In this document: piece by piece, positions 1-6,120 of the stretch
Layout of the letters: every line of letters begins with the position of its first letter
Numbering within the stretch: the stretch's first letter is position 1
Assembly (NCBI GenBank): GCA_012512355.1
Contig: JAAZEI010000244.1
Span: 1 to 9,708, forward strand
Direction: 5' to 3'
DNA from: Clostridiales bacterium
Lineage (GTDB): Bacteria > Bacillota > Clostridia > Christensenellales > Aristaeellaceae
DNA: 9,708 nt
Notes under the pieces: model-generated
What the model was told of the DNA's origin: nothing
What the model saw: the letters and a program-made list of their open reading frames with translations, nothing else
The model's database searches: none
Made by a program: the position numbers and the translations under genes

Positions 1-1
1 G

Positions 2-40
2 GAAGAGGAAGTCAAGGTCGCGGAGTTCCGCATGGCCTGA
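2..40 (+). CDS. C-terminal tail of an unidentified ORF (partial)
   Basis: An open frame enters from the left edge and runs 12 codons (EEEVKVAEFRMA) to a TGA. This is too short to identify. It may be the end of a transposase-related ORF, since IS3-type sequence follows, but nothing in these residues proves it, and the frame could be open by chance. Confidence 0.25.
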   Translation, partial: EEEVKVAEFRMA

Positions 41-92
41 GGGGATCACCCCGGACACTTCATGACAGGCTGAATAAGCCTTGAATGATTAA

Positions 93-128
93 AACGGCTG
101 TCACCCTATCGTTGGGGTGACAGCCGTT
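93..128. terminator. Perfect 14-bp inverted repeat, possible bidirectional terminator
   Basis: AACGGCTGTCACCC (93-106) is the exact reverse complement of GGGTGACAGCCGTT (115-128), with an 8-base loop. Read on the minus strand the stem is followed by TTTTAATCATT, a fair terminator tail. On the plus strand the tail is weaker (GATGTTGCTTTT). It is the first of three hairpins in a row ahead of the transposase remnant. Terminator is the simplest reading; a structural element of a mobile element is possible. Confidence 0.5.
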
Positions 129-152
129 GATGTTGCTTTTGTGCAATAAATC

Positions 153-172
153 CACCATCAGAGTTGATGGTG
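153..172. repeat. Perfect 8-bp inverted repeat (second hairpin)
   Basis: CACCATCA (153-160) pairs with TGATGGTG (165-172) around a 4-base loop GAGT. It lies between two other perfect inverted repeats. It has no T-tract, so it is not a convincing terminator by itself. Confidence 0.45.
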
Positions 173-182
173 TTAAAAAGCT

Positions 183-208
183 CTATCAAAAGAAACCACC
201 TTTGATAG
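183..208. repeat. Perfect 8-bp inverted repeat (third hairpin)
   Basis: CTATCAAA (183-190) pairs with TTTGATAG (201-208) around a 10-base loop. It lies just upstream of the point where transposase homology becomes recognisable (about 240). Function unknown. Confidence 0.4.
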
Positions 209-871
209 AATCAAAGAGGTCTGGAAACGCAAATAAAGCAAAGGAAGATGTCTTTGAGGAAAGTTACGGCACCTACGGTGCGTATCGCATAGCGGGGGAA
301 CTGCGAAAGCGGGGCTTAACCGCCAGATTCAACAAGGTCAAGAGGAATATGACCAGCCGGAACCTGTTCTCGATGCATCTGCGTTTCCAGATGAGTCTGA
401 CCGACAGCCGAGGCGCACGAGATGAGGATTGCCCGAACCTGCTGCGTGATGTGGTCATCAAGGATCCCTTTCAGGCTTTGTCTAGCGATATCATCTGCAT
501 CCGAACAAACGAAGGTTCTATCTGCACTGCATTCTGCTCAGGCCTGGCACTGGCAGAGCGTACAGCTTCTCACATGAAGAAAGACTTGGTACCGAAAACC
601 ATCCGTTCAACCGTCAACAGCTGGCGATTGCCTCGAGGCGCGGTCTTTCATTTAGACCTGGGAAGCTGCGATCTGATGAGGAAACTGGGACTACGGCAAA
701 GCTTCTCCCGGTCAGGCAAGCCCGGTGACAATGCATGGAGCGAAAGCTTCTTCTCCATCCTCAATGCGAGAACTGATCCATCCGATTGGTAGGTACGACA
801 CTTGGGAGGAAGCCATGCAAGGCGTTTGTGCCTTCATTCATGACTTTTTCATGGGAATCACTGCTTAACTG

Positions 872-891
872 ATTGTCCGAAATTGTGTTGA
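872..891. mobile_element. Probable right terminal end of the IS3-type element
   Basis: The transposase frame ends at 868 and ATTGTCCGAAATTGTGTTGA follows at once; IS3 elements commonly end with a TGTCCG-type terminus a few bases after orfB. Group II intron maturase coding sequence begins immediately afterwards, so the boundary is bracketed on both sides. No matching left terminal repeat could be found: only CGGACA at 52-57 is complementary to TGTCCG. The left end is therefore missing or outside the window. Confidence 0.4.
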
Positions 892-1193
892 CGAGCCGAT
901 GATAAAGATCAAACGGTACATGCAAAGGTGGCTGAACTACTACCATATTGCAAAGATGAAGTCAACGCTGAAAGATAGGGATGGCTGACTGCGACGAAGA
1001 ATGCGGATGTATATCTGGAAGCAATGGAAGAAACCAAAGACCAAGTACCGGAATCTACTGAGGCTGGGTATACCGGAAAAGTATGCCTGGATGTCTGCAG
1101 TGTCGCGACGTGTGTATTAGTTTTATAGCAGGCACGACCTCGATAGGAAGAGTCATGTCAAACGAAAGACTCGTACGAGCGAGTTGCTATTAG
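892..1193 (+). pseudogene. ltrA: Group II intron reverse transcriptase/maturase, C-terminal fragment, broken
   Basis: The reading frame from 899 gives MIKIKRYMQRWLNYYHIAKMK, then KDRDG, a stop, and LRRRMRMYIWKQWKKPKTK, then YRNLLRLGIPEKYAW. This is the maturase (GIIM/X) domain at the C-terminus of bacterial group II intron reverse transcriptases. Lesions are visible: TGA at 986-988 stands where a conserved Trp codon is expected (DG-W-LRRR), TAG at 1118-1120 replaces another Trp, and one extra T in the TTTT run at 1121-1124 shifts the frame, after which IAGTTSIGRVMSNERLVRA continues to a TAG at 1191-1193. The reverse transcriptase core (YADD) is absent, cut off on the left by the IS remnant. 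There is no HNH endonuclease domain between here and intron domain V, so the protein belonged to an endonuclease-less lineage, possibly group IIC. Confidence 0.8.
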
Positions 1194-1234
1194 CTAAGCA
1201 CTGCATACGAGTCTATAAATTCTGCTTTTGTTGG

Positions 1235-1305
1235 ACGCGATATATACCGAACTGAACGTACGGTGTTGTGAGAGGACGAGGGTTATCCACCTCCCCCTGC
1301 TTGAT
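1235..1305 (+). ncRNA. Group II intron 3' end, domains V and VI, decayed
   Basis: Just after the maturase fragment lies CGTACGGTGTTGTGAGAGG (1257-1275), the strongly conserved 3' half of domain V with its linker in many Firmicutes group II introns. It is followed by GAGGGTTATCCACCTCCCCC and TGCTTGAT, which match a domain VI stem and a typical TACTCGAT-like intron 3' end. The 5' half of domain V is eroded (GACGCGATATATACC retains CGC but mispairs with the 3' half at several positions), so splicing is unlikely. The inferred 3' splice boundary is at about 1305, 16 bases before the GH43 stop codon. Intron domains I-IV are absent. Confidence 0.65.
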
Positions 1306-1321
1306 TCTGACCTTTTGGATT

Positions 1322-2917
1322 CTATGGCAGATTCACAGGCGCATCTGCGTAATTCTCATCTTGAATTAGCTTCGGTTTATTTTCTGTGAGAGGCAAGCCT
1401 GCTATATGATAGTCTGTCGGTAGCTGTTTAGCCTGAAAGGATGTAAAACAGACAAGCGCTTTCTGTGCGGCGAAAATACCCAAGAATGTTCCTGTAAAGG
1501 TCATGGTTTGGGTGCCTTCTGTGCATAAGCCTGCGGTACTACCCTTTCCGAGTTGTATCCAATCCTGTTCTGTGCGGAAGTAAAAGGTGTAATATCTTTG
1601 ATCTGCAACAACTTTGAAAGATATGGTTTTTAGTGGCGAGAGCAATACGCATGCAACTTGTGCTTGGATACTATGTACGGTTAAGTCTAAACAGACAGCG
1701 ATTTTGTCCTCGCATCGAGTGAGATATGCTTCATAGTGATAGTCTGTGTTGTAGTAGGCTGTCAGGCCAACTTTTGCACTCTCAGGCAAGTCTATAATAC
1801 TTAATTCTGTTTGTGCGCTTATATTGAAGGCTTGTTGACGTATCAAAATGCCAGTTGGGTTTTTATCACTGATGGTTTCATCACCGGCAATCAATATTAA
1901 ACCCATATCAGAATGCTGATACCTGTGTGTCACGGGATTTCGGACTTGATACCATCCTTGTTTAAGAACCACAGAGCTAAAATCATCCTCAAAGCTTAAT
2001 GCTACAGGAAGAGCAGGCTGTGGCAAAGGGCCATTCATATCAAGTTTAATTACTCCTGCGTCTTCTATAACAGGCCAGCCTTCCGAATTCCAGGTCACTG
2101 GGGCAAGAAATGTCTCCCGGCCTAGGTTGTGCAGCATGGCATGCTCCAGAGGACGGATGCCTAGGAAGACCATCCACCAATTGCCATTTTGATCTTCAAC
2201 TATATCAGCGTGTCCTGTCGCCTGAATGGGTGAACCCATGGCGCTTCGATGGGACAGGATGGGGTTGTGGGGACAAGCTTTAAAAGGACCATATGGATTG
2301 TCTGCTCGGAAGATAGTCTCCATATGCCCGTACTCCGTGCCGCCTTCTGCAATCATCAAGTAGTATTTATCACCAATATGGTAAAGATGCGGCGCCTCTG
2401 GATATTTACCGCCTGAGCCATAAGTGATTATCTGAGGCTGGGTGAAAAGTTGTCCGGTTTGGGGATTCATTTCGTACAGCGCTATACCGGCTTTGCCATC
2501 TTGAAGGCTGGTCGAACAAAAGTAAACTTTTCCCTGGTCAAACAGTAAGGATGGATCAATTCCCTTATGCTTAATCCAAACTGGTGCACTCCATTTTCCG
2601 CGTACATCGTCTGTGTATACCAGGAAATTACCACCGTTATCCACATTGGTGGTAATCATATAGAACAACCCGTCGTGATAACGGATAGTAGGAGCAAAAA
2701 TGCCTCCGGAGTTTCGCGCCTTTGCCAATGGGAGCTGCTGTTCATCCGTCAAACAATGATTAATCAATTCCCAGTTAACTAGATTCTTACTGTGGTAGAT
2801 AGGCACACCTGGAAAGAATTCAAATGATGAGGTCACCAGATAAAAATCCTCTCCAACACGTACAATGCTAGGATCGGGATTATATCCTGGAATAACGGGA
2901 TTCTTATATTGTTGCAT
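1322..2917 (-). CDS. GH43 family beta-xylosidase / alpha-L-arabinofuranosidase
   Basis: A 531-residue inverting glycosidase, intact and full length for its family. The N-terminal five-bladed beta-propeller (about 5-295) opens with NPVIPGYNPDPS, whose Asp15 is the general base. Asp121 in GIDPSLL is the pKa modulator and Glu174 in KYPEAPHLY the general acid. The NPDPS start with VGEDFYLVTSSFEFFPG and the GHADIVEDQNGNWWMVFLGIRP stretch fit the GH43_11/GH43_12 group. A C-terminal beta-sandwich (about 310-515, GH43_C2, concanavalin-like) normally helps close the active site. No signal peptide, so it acts in the cytoplasm on imported oligosaccharides, removing terminal xylose or arabinose; sequence alone cannot choose between them. 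The start is taken at the second ATG of an ATGATG pair: the GAGGAG ribosome site (2924-2929) lies 6 bases before 2917 but only 3 before 2920. It is the second gene of an operon, 18 bases after the GH35 stop. No clear terminator follows; the intron remnant lies directly downstream. Confidence 0.93.
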   Translation of the reverse strand: MQQYKNPVIPGYNPDPSIVRVGEDFYLVTSSFEFFPGVPIYHSKNLVNWELINHCLTDEQQLPLAKARNSGGIFAPTIRYHDGLFYMITTNVDNGGNFLVYTDDVRGKWSAPVWIKHKGIDPSLLFDQGKVYFCSTSLQDGKAGIALYEMNPQTGQLFTQPQIITYGSGGKYPEAPHLYHIGDKYYLMIAEGGTEYGHMETIFRADNPYGPFKACPHNPILSHRSAMGSPIQATGHADIVEDQNGNWWMVFLGIRPLEHAMLHNLGRETFLAPVTWNSEGWPVIEDAGVIKLDMNGPLPQPALPVALSFEDDFSSVVLKQGWYQVRNPVTHRYQHSDMGLILIAGDETISDKNPTGILIRQQAFNISAQTELSIIDLPESAKVGLTAYYNTDYHYEAYLTRCEDKIAVCLDLTVHSIQAQVACVLLSPLKTISFKVVADQRYYTFYFRTEQDWIQLGKGSTAGLCTEGTQTMTFTGTFLGIFAAQKALVCFTSFQAKQLPTDYHIAGLPLTENKPKLIQDENYADAPVNLP

Positions 2918-2935
2918 CATACTCTCCTCAAATCA

Positions 2936-4468
2936 TTAAACATAGCCGACTGTCATCTTGAAACAGGACGCAGTATCTCCACAAATCATATGTCCGCGTT
3001 CATCACCATTGAGTATTCGTCCAATCAACATTTCTCCCCGCTCAAATGTGACTTCCTCCAGTCGTAAGCTAATCACACGTTTGCTTGTGTTGCGTTTCTG
3101 AATGGGCTCAACAGAAAATCGGCAACCCATGAGCATAAAGGTATTGGTTTCCAGCTCCATCCATATACCGGCTGACCCCGGCTTTCCTGGTAGAGAATCC
3201 TGATAGGAAATGATTAGATCACACTCGTGACCGTGTAGAATGCAACCTCGGTCATGATTGCTCCTTTTAATGAAACCGCCCATTTTATCCCGATTGGACA
3301 AAAGGAAAGGACGTGCATTGCGTAACAAGCGATAGGATGAAATCAAATAGGGGGAGGTACCGGCACAGTTGAAGGATTCTAGGTCTATATTCAGTTCAGC
3401 CAAAAGTGCGGTGTTAGGTTTGTATTCTAGATAATCTACGAACTCGTCGATGCCAAATGGCGAAAATAGGATCGCTTTATGATGTCCAAATGCATAAAAT
3501 GCGTTAGACGCTGTGACAGGATCGCGTCGCACTTCAGGTAGGAGCAGTGGATTCTTTAAAATACTATAATCTTGACAGGCTTGGAAAAAATCTGACACAT
3601 AAACATCCGGTGCATATAAATCTATGCTTGGAGCAGCAAGTTTCCAAAGTGGAATCAACCTAGCAATCGGCCCGCCGGAGGGATAGTATCCCGGATATGT
3701 GGGATGCTGTTCAAGCCAGGCGTTTACGAACATTGGTAAAGGGAATTCTGTCTTTCCGGCTTGGATTATTCGCTCGACTGCACTAGCATAATGCCAGGCC
3801 ATAAAATATTCAGGCCCATCTTCCCCAAAGGCTTCACTCCAGGTACCTTGCTTGTTAAAGGCCTCTGCAAGCACGTTAGGTATCATCTGTCCAAAAGCTT
3901 CCTCAGCCAATGGAGAATGATCGTATTCGCTGCCTAGAAAGCCAATCTCGTTCTCAACCTGTACCATTAAGACAGTATGCATCTCCCCGTCCACTTGTCG
4001 CAAATATGCCATCAACTTTTTAAACGCCTTGGCATCAGCTTCAATCGCGGGTTGACATAACGGCGAAATACTAACTGATCGGCCAACAAACTGATGCTGT
4101 GCTAGGATGAAACGCTCAGGATCACGCTTGACCCAAAGAGGCACATACATGCTTTCGCCGTTCTTCCACAGGCCAAACCATAGCAAAACTAGACGTATAT
4201 TGTTTTTACGCGCTTGAGCAAGAATTTCATCAACCAAGTCATATTGAAACTGTCCTTCTTCCGGTTCGATACTCTCCCAGGCAACAGGAAGTAAAACAGT
4301 ATCAAGCCCAAGAGTGCTCAGGTTCGGCCAGACTTTCTCCTCCATATATTTTGAATTGGAGGAACTGGAGTTTTTCAGTTCGCCAGCTAATCCCATCCAG
4401 GGATTGCCATCTACCATCAGAGAAGTCAAACCATGCTGATCAAGGCCTATGTATGGAAATTTTTTCAA
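2936..4468 (-). CDS. GH35-type beta-galactosidase with C-terminal DUF5597
   Basis: A 510-residue retaining glycosidase of clan GH-A. The N-terminal LMVDGNPWMGLAGELKNSSSS, then NTVL-like DTVLLPVAWESIEPEEGQFQYD and LVLLWFGLWKNGES, are hallmarks of the GH35/GH42-like beta-galactosidases that carry DUF5597. Glu174 in VQVENEIG is the acid/base and Glu312 in LLPEVRRD fits the nucleophile. The last 140 or so residues form the DUF5597 beta-domain. Usual length is 510-570. It has no signal peptide and should release terminal beta-galactose in the cytoplasm; one characterised relative, Cellvibrio Bgl35A, works on xyloglucan side chains, but the substrate here is inferred. The start is a TTG at 4468, set by AAAGGAG (4477-4483) 8 bases upstream; a longer TTG start at 4498 would place that ribosome site inside the gene. 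It heads the minus-strand operon with the GH43 gene and is divergent from the AraC regulator. Confidence 0.92.
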   Translation of the reverse strand: MKKFPYIGLDQHGLTSLMVDGNPWMGLAGELKNSSSSNSKYMEEKVWPNLSTLGLDTVLLPVAWESIEPEEGQFQYDLVDEILAQARKNNIRLVLLWFGLWKNGESMYVPLWVKRDPERFILAQHQFVGRSVSISPLCQPAIEADAKAFKKLMAYLRQVDGEMHTVLMVQVENEIGFLGSEYDHSPLAEEAFGQMIPNVLAEAFNKQGTWSEAFGEDGPEYFMAWHYASAVERIIQAGKTEFPLPMFVNAWLEQHPTYPGYYPSGGPIARLIPLWKLAAPSIDLYAPDVYVSDFFQACQDYSILKNPLLLPEVRRDPVTASNAFYAFGHHKAILFSPFGIDEFVDYLEYKPNTALLAELNIDLESFNCAGTSPYLISSYRLLRNARPFLLSNRDKMGGFIKRSNHDRGCILHGHECDLIISYQDSLPGKPGSAGIWMELETNTFMLMGCRFSVEPIQKRNTSKRVISLRLEEVTFERGEMLIGRILNGDERGHMICGDTASCFKMTVGYV

Positions 4469-4476
4469 TGTTAGGT

Positions 4477-4483
4477 CTCCTTT
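4477..4483 (-). promoter_or_regulatory. Ribosome binding site fixing the GH35 TTG start
   Basis: On the minus strand AAAGGAG is followed by 8 bases and then TTG-AAA-AAA (4468). No ATG is available at a suitable distance, so a rare TTG start is indicated. Confidence 0.75.
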
Positions 4484-4703
4484 CTTTGGTAACCACAAGA
4501 AATTTAACTCAATGTGAACGTATTATTGCCAAGAATAACATAAACGCTAGCAAAAGGGAAGGAACTCTTTTAACTCGCGATAGAGCAATAAGCCCAAGAT
4601 ACCAGGGTTAAATTCATATGCTTGGATTCATTCCATAGGGAAAGATAGCTTCGTAAATGTTCTAAATCTTTTAAGTGAGTAACGAATATCATGAACAGAA
4701 TGC

Positions 4704-4732
4704 GTCATAGTATTGTGTATTGCTGCTTGCAA
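4704..4732 (-). promoter_or_regulatory. Candidate promoter of the GH35-GH43 operon
   Basis: On the minus strand TTGCAA (4732-4727, 4 of 6 to consensus), a 17-base spacer and TATGAC (4709-4704, 4 of 6) form a plausible sigma-A promoter. Its -35 overlaps the TGCAAAAT motif proposed as an activator half-site. Transcription would start near 4697 and leave a leader of about 229 bases. Both boxes are imperfect, so other start sites in 4500-4700 remain possible. Confidence 0.35.
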
Positions 4733-4778
4733 AATTAGGCAATATCCCAAATGTTCGAGGGCAACTTCATGGCTGTCC

Positions 4779-4807
4779 TTGACCACAAACTATCTAAATG
4801 TTAAATT
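4779..4807 (+). promoter_or_regulatory. Candidate promoter of the AraC-family gene
   Basis: TTGACC (4779-4784, 5 of 6 to consensus), a 17-base spacer and TAAATT (4802-4807, 4 of 6). Transcription would start near 4814, giving a leader of about 70 bases to the ATG at 4886. Confidence 0.45.
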
Positions 4808-4885
4808 GCTTATGAGGGGACTTAATCAAGCAAGTAAGCTCATGTGCGATGGGGCTTACTAAAATTTGAAAATGGAGGCGAAATC

Positions 4886-5806
4886 ATGCTGTTTCAAACA
4901 AAACTTCATGATATGGATCTACCTTCTGTACGTTTCGCTACAAGTGTGCTTCATTACCAGCCCAGTTTTGCACATCACAAAGAAATAAACTACCGTTTCT
5001 TCCCTTCACATTGCCATAATTTCTTCGAATTGCAATTCTTCTATTGCACACAAGACAAGAGTTACAATCCTATCAGCCATTTTCCACAAAACACGTTGTT
5101 GATATTCAACCCATTGCAGCCGCATTCCTGTGAGCACATCGGATTTGAATATCTTTTATTGATTCAATTTACAACTTCTTTTTTGAAGTATTGCATCAGC
5201 AGTCTTCCAGGTGGAAGTGCGATTAGTTTTAACCGAATATTGTCAATCAATGAAGGCGTCCAAATAAAGCGTGATACAACACTTTTTCGGATTTTACTTG
5301 AGATGGCTTCATTTGCTCCATTGTACGTCGAAGGAATGGATGAAATGGAATTTCATGCAAAGTCCCGTAGCTATCACAAACCCGAATATGAGACCAAATT
5401 AAACGGTGCGCTGTTGTTGATGCTGTCTGAATTGATGTCCATGAAACTGACGCGCGTGTTTGACGAAAAAGATGTTGCGTATACTGGTGAAATCTCTCAA
5501 CTGGTTGAGCAGATTGTCACAAACCCTGGAAGAAAAATAAGTATGCAACAGGCTGCGTCAATGACTCATATGAGCTATTCGGATTTTAGCCGCAATTTTA
5601 AAAGCATGATGGGCATTGGGTATGTTGATTTCTTCAACAGTGTGAGGGTCAATGAATCCCAAAACTATTTATTAAATTCCGACTATACTGCGACAGAAAT
5701 TGCTGATAAGCTGAGCTTCGGTTCAGCTAGCTATTTCAGCCGTATTTTTAATCAGTTTACAGGATGTACACCAAATCAATTCAAAAATAAATATATGAAA
5801 AAATAA
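4886..5806 (+). CDS. AraC-family transcriptional regulator
   Basis: A 306-residue cytoplasmic DNA-binding regulator. The N-terminal part (about 25-110) looks like the sugar-sensing cupin domain of AraC proteins, with FPSHCHNFFELQFFY and LLIFNPLQPHS matching its metal-free beta-barrel pattern. The C-terminal part (about 202-306) carries two helix-turn-helix units: ISMQQAASMTHMSYSDFSRNFKSMMG and then TATEIADKLSFGSASYFSRIFNQFTGCTPNQFK, the standard AraC signature. The start is the ATG at 4886, preceded by GGAGG (4873-4877) at 8 bases; an upstream GTG at 4844 has no ribosome site. It lies between the divergent enzyme operon and the importer genes, the normal position for the local activator. Direct repeats upstream of the importer are its likely targets. 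The inducing sugar cannot be read from sequence. Confidence 0.93.
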   Translation: MLFQTKLHDMDLPSVRFATSVLHYQPSFAHHKEINYRFFPSHCHNFFELQFFYCTQDKSYNPISHFPQNTLLIFNPLQPHSCEHIGFEYLLLIQFTTSFLKYCISSLPGGSAISFNRILSINEGVQIKRDTTLFRILLEMASFAPLYVEGMDEMEFHAKSRSYHKPEYETKLNGALLLMLSELMSMKLTRVFDEKDVAYTGEISQLVEQIVTNPGRKISMQQAASMTHMSYSDFSRNFKSMMGIGYVDFFNSVRVNESQNYLLNSDYTATEIADKLSFGSASYFSRIFNQFTGCTPNQFKNKYMKK

Positions 5807-5970
5807 GCATATAACGCAATTAGTATCAAGTTCCGGAATGATTGCTTTCATCTCTATTCTAGCTAGTTGCACAATAAAAGTGAAAAGTAATAGGACTATA
5901 GCAAGGTTAGCATCAATCGGTGTGGATTAGTGGTTCACAACACATTCTCCAGCTCAAAGAACAAATAGGA

Positions 5971-6004
5971 ATGCAAAATAAGACTAGTATTATGCAAAAT
6001 AAGA
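5971..6004 (+). promoter_or_regulatory. Direct-repeat operator, probable AraC-family activator site
   Basis: ATGCAAAATAAGA occurs twice without mismatch, at 5971-5983 and 5992-6004, with a period of 21 bases (two helical turns). The second copy ends two bases before the -35 box. Tandem half-sites about 21 bases apart next to the -35 are the established layout for activation by AraC-type proteins, and a regulator of that family is encoded immediately upstream. The link to this regulator is inferred. Confidence 0.65.
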
Positions 6005-6006
6005 TG

Positions 6007-6036
6007 TTGTGAATGGTCCGTTTTTAGACGTATAAT
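6007..6036 (+). promoter_or_regulatory. Promoter of the importer operon
   Basis: A perfect -10 box TATAAT lies at 6031-6036, and TTGTGA (4 of 6 to consensus) at 6007-6012 with an 18-base spacer. The weak -35 next to tandem activator half-sites fits an activator-dependent promoter. Transcription would start near 6043, giving a leader of about 78 bases. Confidence 0.6.
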
Positions 6037-6120
6037 TAATGCACGCTATAAGATGCCTAGAAGATAATGAGCATAATGATTACAGTCATGGCATCAAAAT
6101 AAGTAAGGAGGATCTCTGGT

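Larger units (their letters stand above)
127..868 (+). pseudogene. IS3-family transposase (OrfB, DDE integrase domain), degenerate
   Basis: This is the decayed catalytic subunit of an IS3-family transposase. Homology becomes recognisable around 240 with EESYGTYGAYRIAGELRKRG, the HTH_21-type stretch before the rve integrase core. The catalytic triad can be traced: D in SSDIICIRTNEG (codon 487), D in HLDLGS (codon 655, normally H-S-D-x-G-S) and E in DNAWSESFF (codon 742). D2 and E are only 29 codons apart instead of about 36, so a small internal deletion is likely, and the residues between D1 and D2 are poorly conserved. An extra base near 766 shifts the frame: the first frame runs to a stop at 790-792, while the true continuation (RELIHPIGRYDTWEEAMQ...FIHDFF) reads from 767 to a TAA at 866-868. 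The usual C-terminal KRLGY/SP motif is missing. No intact OrfA or complete N-terminus is seen. The family call is firm; the left limit is uncertain because 127-235 matches nothing I recognise. Confidence 0.8.
4469..4885. other. 417-base divergent intergenic region between GH35 and AraC genes
   Basis: AT-rich non-coding sequence with no convincing ORF. It holds the two ribosome binding sites, a candidate minus-strand promoter (4704-4732), a candidate plus-strand promoter (4779-4807), one TGCAAAAT motif (4728-4735) and the 13-mer TAAATGTTCTAAA (4654-4666) that recurs at 9510. The 4500-4695 stretch shows no strong hairpin or riboswitch that I can recognise. Confidence 0.6.
5807..6120. other. 314-base intergenic region upstream of the importer operon
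   Basis: Non-coding; it holds the 13-base direct repeat (5971-6004), the importer promoter (6007-6036) and the ribosome site. No clear terminator follows the AraC stop. In 5807-5960 nothing recognisable is seen apart from a weak resemblance to the repeat (TTGCACAATAAAA, near 5868). Confidence 0.6.

Noticed and set aside
41..60. Possible left terminal repeat of the IS (CGGACA at 52-57)
   Set aside because: Only six bases complement the right end, and the expected sequence between it and the transposase is not recognisable.
127..792. An open frame of 221 codons that could be called an intact gene
   Set aside because: Only part of it matches an IS3 transposase, the D-to-E spacing is short, and the true C-terminal sequence continues in another frame after 766. 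It is a remnant, not a functional gene.
4512..4526. Possible catabolite-response (cre) site ATGTGAACGTATTAT
   Set aside because: It departs from the cre consensus at least twice at key positions and is not palindromic enough to claim.
4351..4611. Plus-strand open frame overlapping the GH35 start
   Set aside because: It is antisense to the conserved GH35 N-terminus and has no recognisable product or ribosome site.
6095..6103. Third CAAAATAAG near the binding-protein ribosome site
   Set aside because: It shares only nine bases with the operator, is out of register with the 21-base period, and overlaps the translation start region.
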